Positions 48,414-50,334 of a stretch of DNA of 50,334 nucleotides are shown in pieces. Source of the stretch: Myxococcaceae bacterium. Its GTDB lineage: Bacteria; Myxococcota; Myxococcia; Myxococcales; Myxococcaceae. Every line of letters begins with the position of its first letter. Position 1 is the stretch's first letter. A model generated the notes under the pieces. It did not search any database. It saw only the letters and a list, made by a program, of their open reading frames with translations, and was not told the origin of the DNA. The translations under genes and the position numbers were made by a program. The DNA lies in contig JADGRA010000026.1 in NCBI GenBank assembly GCA_017881265.1, positions 1 to 50,334 on the forward strand. The letters are read 5' to 3'.

Positions 48414-50334
48414 GGAGGCGCTCCTGGGGCTGGAGTTCACGGATTCCCTTGGGGTCCACGGTGAGGAAGAAGAGGGGCTTTTCCGCTTCGCGCCGCTCGT
48501 TGAAGGTGGTCCGGCCGGTGGCACCGTCGAAGTCCTTCACCTGCGCGAGCGCGGCGCGTACCGCGTCGCGGGTGAGCGGCGTCCGCTGCGCCTCCAGCAC
48601 CTGGCGAAGCAAGCGCGCCGAGTCGTAGGCGACGGCGTCGAGGAGGAGCGGCGTCGCCTCCGGGTAGGCCTCGGTGTAGGCGTGGACGAAGCGACGCGTC
48701 GACTCGCGGCTGCTCTCGGCGTAGAAGCCGTCCACGAAGACGCTGCAGAGGACAAATTTGCCGCCCCGCTCGATGAGCCGGGGCACGCCTTCGGCATTCT
48801 TCGGCGAATTCCAGCCCTGGCCTCCGAGGAGGGTGACGGTGTGGATTTCCGTCTTGCCCGTCGTCTTCTTCAGCTTCTCAATCTCCTTGGCGTCGCAGGT
48901 GTTGGTGATGATGTCCTCCACCGCCAGCGCCGGGGCGATGAGCCCGACCCGCGACCACTCATCGGGGATGAAGAGGGCTTCGAAGTCCACAATCGGCTGG
49001 AGGTCCTTCCGGGCCTTCTCGAGTGCTTTGCGGCGGCGGAAGGCGTCGGCGTTATTCTCCTTGTTCGCCTCCCTCAATTCCTTCAATGCCCCCAGGTAGT
49101 CAGTGCGGTCTTCCAGGTAGTACCGGCCCACCAGCTTCTTCGCCTCGGTGGTGAAGGTGGTCTGGTCGTTGGCGTAGGACTCCGCGCCACGCACCGAGGC
49201 CCCCTTGGCGCTCACCTGGTCCCAGAAGTCGCTCGTCATCTCCACGCCGTAGGGCGTATTTGGATAGAGGACCGCGAAAGTCTTGTAGCCCATGACGTCG
49301 GTGGCCCAGGCGGCGAGCGCCCGCCCCTGGGCGGAGTAAGTGAGCATGTTGCGGAAGATGAAGGGGCCAATCTCGGTGATGTCCTCGTTGCGGGTCAGCG
49401 TCAGCAGCGGCAGCCCGAGGTCCTGCGCCACCACCGCCGCCCGGCGGCTGTCCTCGCCGAAGAGGGGCCCGATGGCCGCGGCGGCCCCGTCCTCGAAGAC
49501 CAGCTCCTCGACGGCAGCGGCGGCGCGGGCCGGGTCGCCCTGCGTGTCCTTCACCACCAACTCCACGTCGCTGTCCTTGAGCGCGAGCTTGATGCCCCGC
49601 ATGACGGCCTCGCCGAGACGCTGGTACTTGCCAGTGAGTGGCACCAGGACCCCCAGCGTCCGGCCGCGCACACTGCCGACGCGGTCCACCCGGGCCAGCA
49701 TGGCTTGCGCTTGCTGGCTGTAGGGACTGGCCGGGGCCTTCTGCAGCAGCGCCTCCAGCGTCGGTTTGAGACGGCTGTCGCGGAGGTGGGCGTAGACGCG
49801 TGCCAGCTTGAAGGTGAGCATCGGCCAGGCCGGATGGGACGGGGACAACTCATCCTGCACCAGGGCCACCTCCTCGAACGGCACCGAGGTGTCGATGAGA
49901 GAGGCCACCTGCTCGAGGGCCGCCTGCCGTTCCTCCGGCGTCGTCGCCGACTCGGCCCGGTCCAGGGCCAGGCGTAGCGCCTGGTTCGCCATCCGCGCCC
50001 CCTCGGCGGCGCGCCGCAGGGCGTCCTCCAGCTCCGCCCGCTGCCCGGCGGGCACCTTGTCGTGCAGCGGAAGCAGCGTCTGGTAGGCGTCGCGGTAGGC
50101 CTTCAGCTGCAGCGAGCTCTCTCCCAGCTTCAGCCGGGCGTCCACCGCCTTGTCGAAGAGGGGGTTCTCGAACAGCAGCTCATTCAGCTGCTTGCGGGCG
50201 ACGGCGTACTCCCCCAAGTCATAGGCCAGGACGGCCGCCCGGTAGAGTGCCTCCTCCCCGGCCACGGTGGAGGGGTAGGCCTGGCGCACGCTGAGGTAGA
50301 GCTCCACCTGCTTGGCCTTGGGCTGTCCGGCCGC
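48403..50334 (-). CDS. TPR plus periplasmic-binding-fold protein (LpoA/ABC-substrate-binding-like), 3' part
   Basis: The gene enters from the right edge; the frame is open to the last base, so the start is outside. Visible: ~643 residues. The N-terminal part is a helical TPR-like repeat region (EEALYRAAVLAYDLGEYAVA; YRDAYQTLLPLHDKVPAGQR). A type 1 periplasmic-binding domain follows (RTLGVLVPLTGKYQRLGEAV; VVKDTQGDPARAAAAVEEL; AAAIGPLFGEDSRRAAVVAQ; NMLTYSAQGRALAAWATDVM). This order matches LpoA-like activators of penicillin-binding proteins and relatives of branched-chain amino-acid binding proteins. An envelope location is expected; the signal peptide would be off the window. Confidence 0.82.
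   Translation of the reverse strand, partial: AAGQPKAKQVELYLSVRQAYPSTVAGEEALYRAAVLAYDLGEYAVARKQLNELLFENPLFDKAVDARLKLGESSLQLKAYRDAYQTLLPLHDKVPAGQRAELEDALRRAAEGARMANQALRLALDRAESATTPEERQAALEQVASLIDTSVPFEEVALVQDELSPSHPAWPMLTFKLARVYAHLRDSRLKPTLEALLQKAPASPYSQQAQAMLARVDRVGSVRGRTLGVLVPLTGKYQRLGEAVMRGIKLALKDSDVELVVKDTQGDPARAAAAVEELVFEDGAAAAIGPLFGEDSRRAAVVAQDLGLPLLTLTRNEDITEIGPFIFRNMLTYSAQGRALAAWATDVMGYKTFAVLYPNTPYGVEMTSDFWDQVSAKGASVRGAESYANDQTTFTTEAKKLVGRYYLEDRTDYLGALKELREANKENNADAFRRRKALEKARKDLQPIVDFEALFIPDEWSRVGLIAPALAVEDIITNTCDAKEIEKLKKTTGKTEIHTVTLLGGQGWNSPKNAEGVPRLIERGGKFVLCSVFVDGFYAESSRESTRRFVHAYTEAYPEATPLLLDAVAYDSARLLRQVLEAQRTPLTRDAVRAALAQVKDFDGATGRTTFNERREAEKPLFFLTVDPKGIRELQPQERLRGS

Noticed and set aside
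1-50334. CRISPR array or complete insertion sequence
   Set aside because: No regularly spaced short repeats and no transposase frame seen; the only tandem repeats are coding (DUF3761 gene).

Overview
The window is high-GC DNA (roughly 70 % by eye, with third codon positions almost always G or C). Its gene content points to a myxobacterium (Myxococcota, probably suborder Cystobacterineae): many lipoproteins, a eukaryote-type Ser/Thr kinase beside a sigma factor resembling a myxobacterial family, a large transglutaminase/ATP-grasp cluster, and a decayed element in tRNA-Phe whose integrase runs into the attachment core, as in myxophages Mx8/Mx9. This assignment is inference from gene families; no 16S rRNA gene is present.

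Layout. 1-571: end of an agmatine deiminase-family gene. 757-5490: secreted penicillin-acylase-type lipoprotein, DJ-1/PfpI protein, LysM protein, proline-rich lipoprotein. 5500-8357: DMT exporter with a histidine-rich tail, aldo/keto reductase, STAS-like protein. 8242-9923: divergent pair (CSVCGCG beta-barrel and YxWxxGxW-repeat protein) around a perfect dyad. 9952-16474: Dps, VWA lipoprotein, a conserved unknown, acyl-CoA thioesterase, oligoribonuclease, large FAD/Fe-S oxidoreductase. 16708-18339: orphan receiver protein, then a Gly-rich mini-lipoprotein translationally coupled to a ferritin-like diiron protein.

18458-23112 is a compact locus of overlapping genes: outer-membrane barrel, secreted type-1 copper protein, membrane Ser/Thr kinase with an N-terminal zinc-finger and an extracytoplasmic sensor, sigma-70 factor, followed by a Cys-rich mini-lipoprotein. 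It looks like an envelope-to-transcription signalling unit. 24927-32500 holds the transglutaminase / DUF2126 / pseudo-glutamine-amidotransferase pair divergent, by 22 bp, from a circularly permuted ATP-grasp ligase and its alpha-E partner: a peptide-ligation system of unknown product. Next come a DUF885 metallopeptidase, a dead kinase tail, a repeat-containing DUF3761 protein, a MerR regulator with a classic dyad promoter and its His/Met-rich partner, and an ECF operon (YCII, sigma factor, CPAC mini-membrane protein, DUF899).

39960-43916 is a ~4 kb island bounded by 42-bp direct repeats of the 3' half of tRNA-Phe. It carries a RHH/GNAT toxin-antitoxin pair, an orphan DUF1778 antitoxin, a twice-frameshifted gene and two genes truncated head-to-head, one of them the integrase. 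The right part is core chromosome: tRNA-Phe, a DUF1232 protein, gyrA, YccF, a TPR protein and the end of a TPR/periplasmic-binding lipoprotein-type gene that runs off the window.
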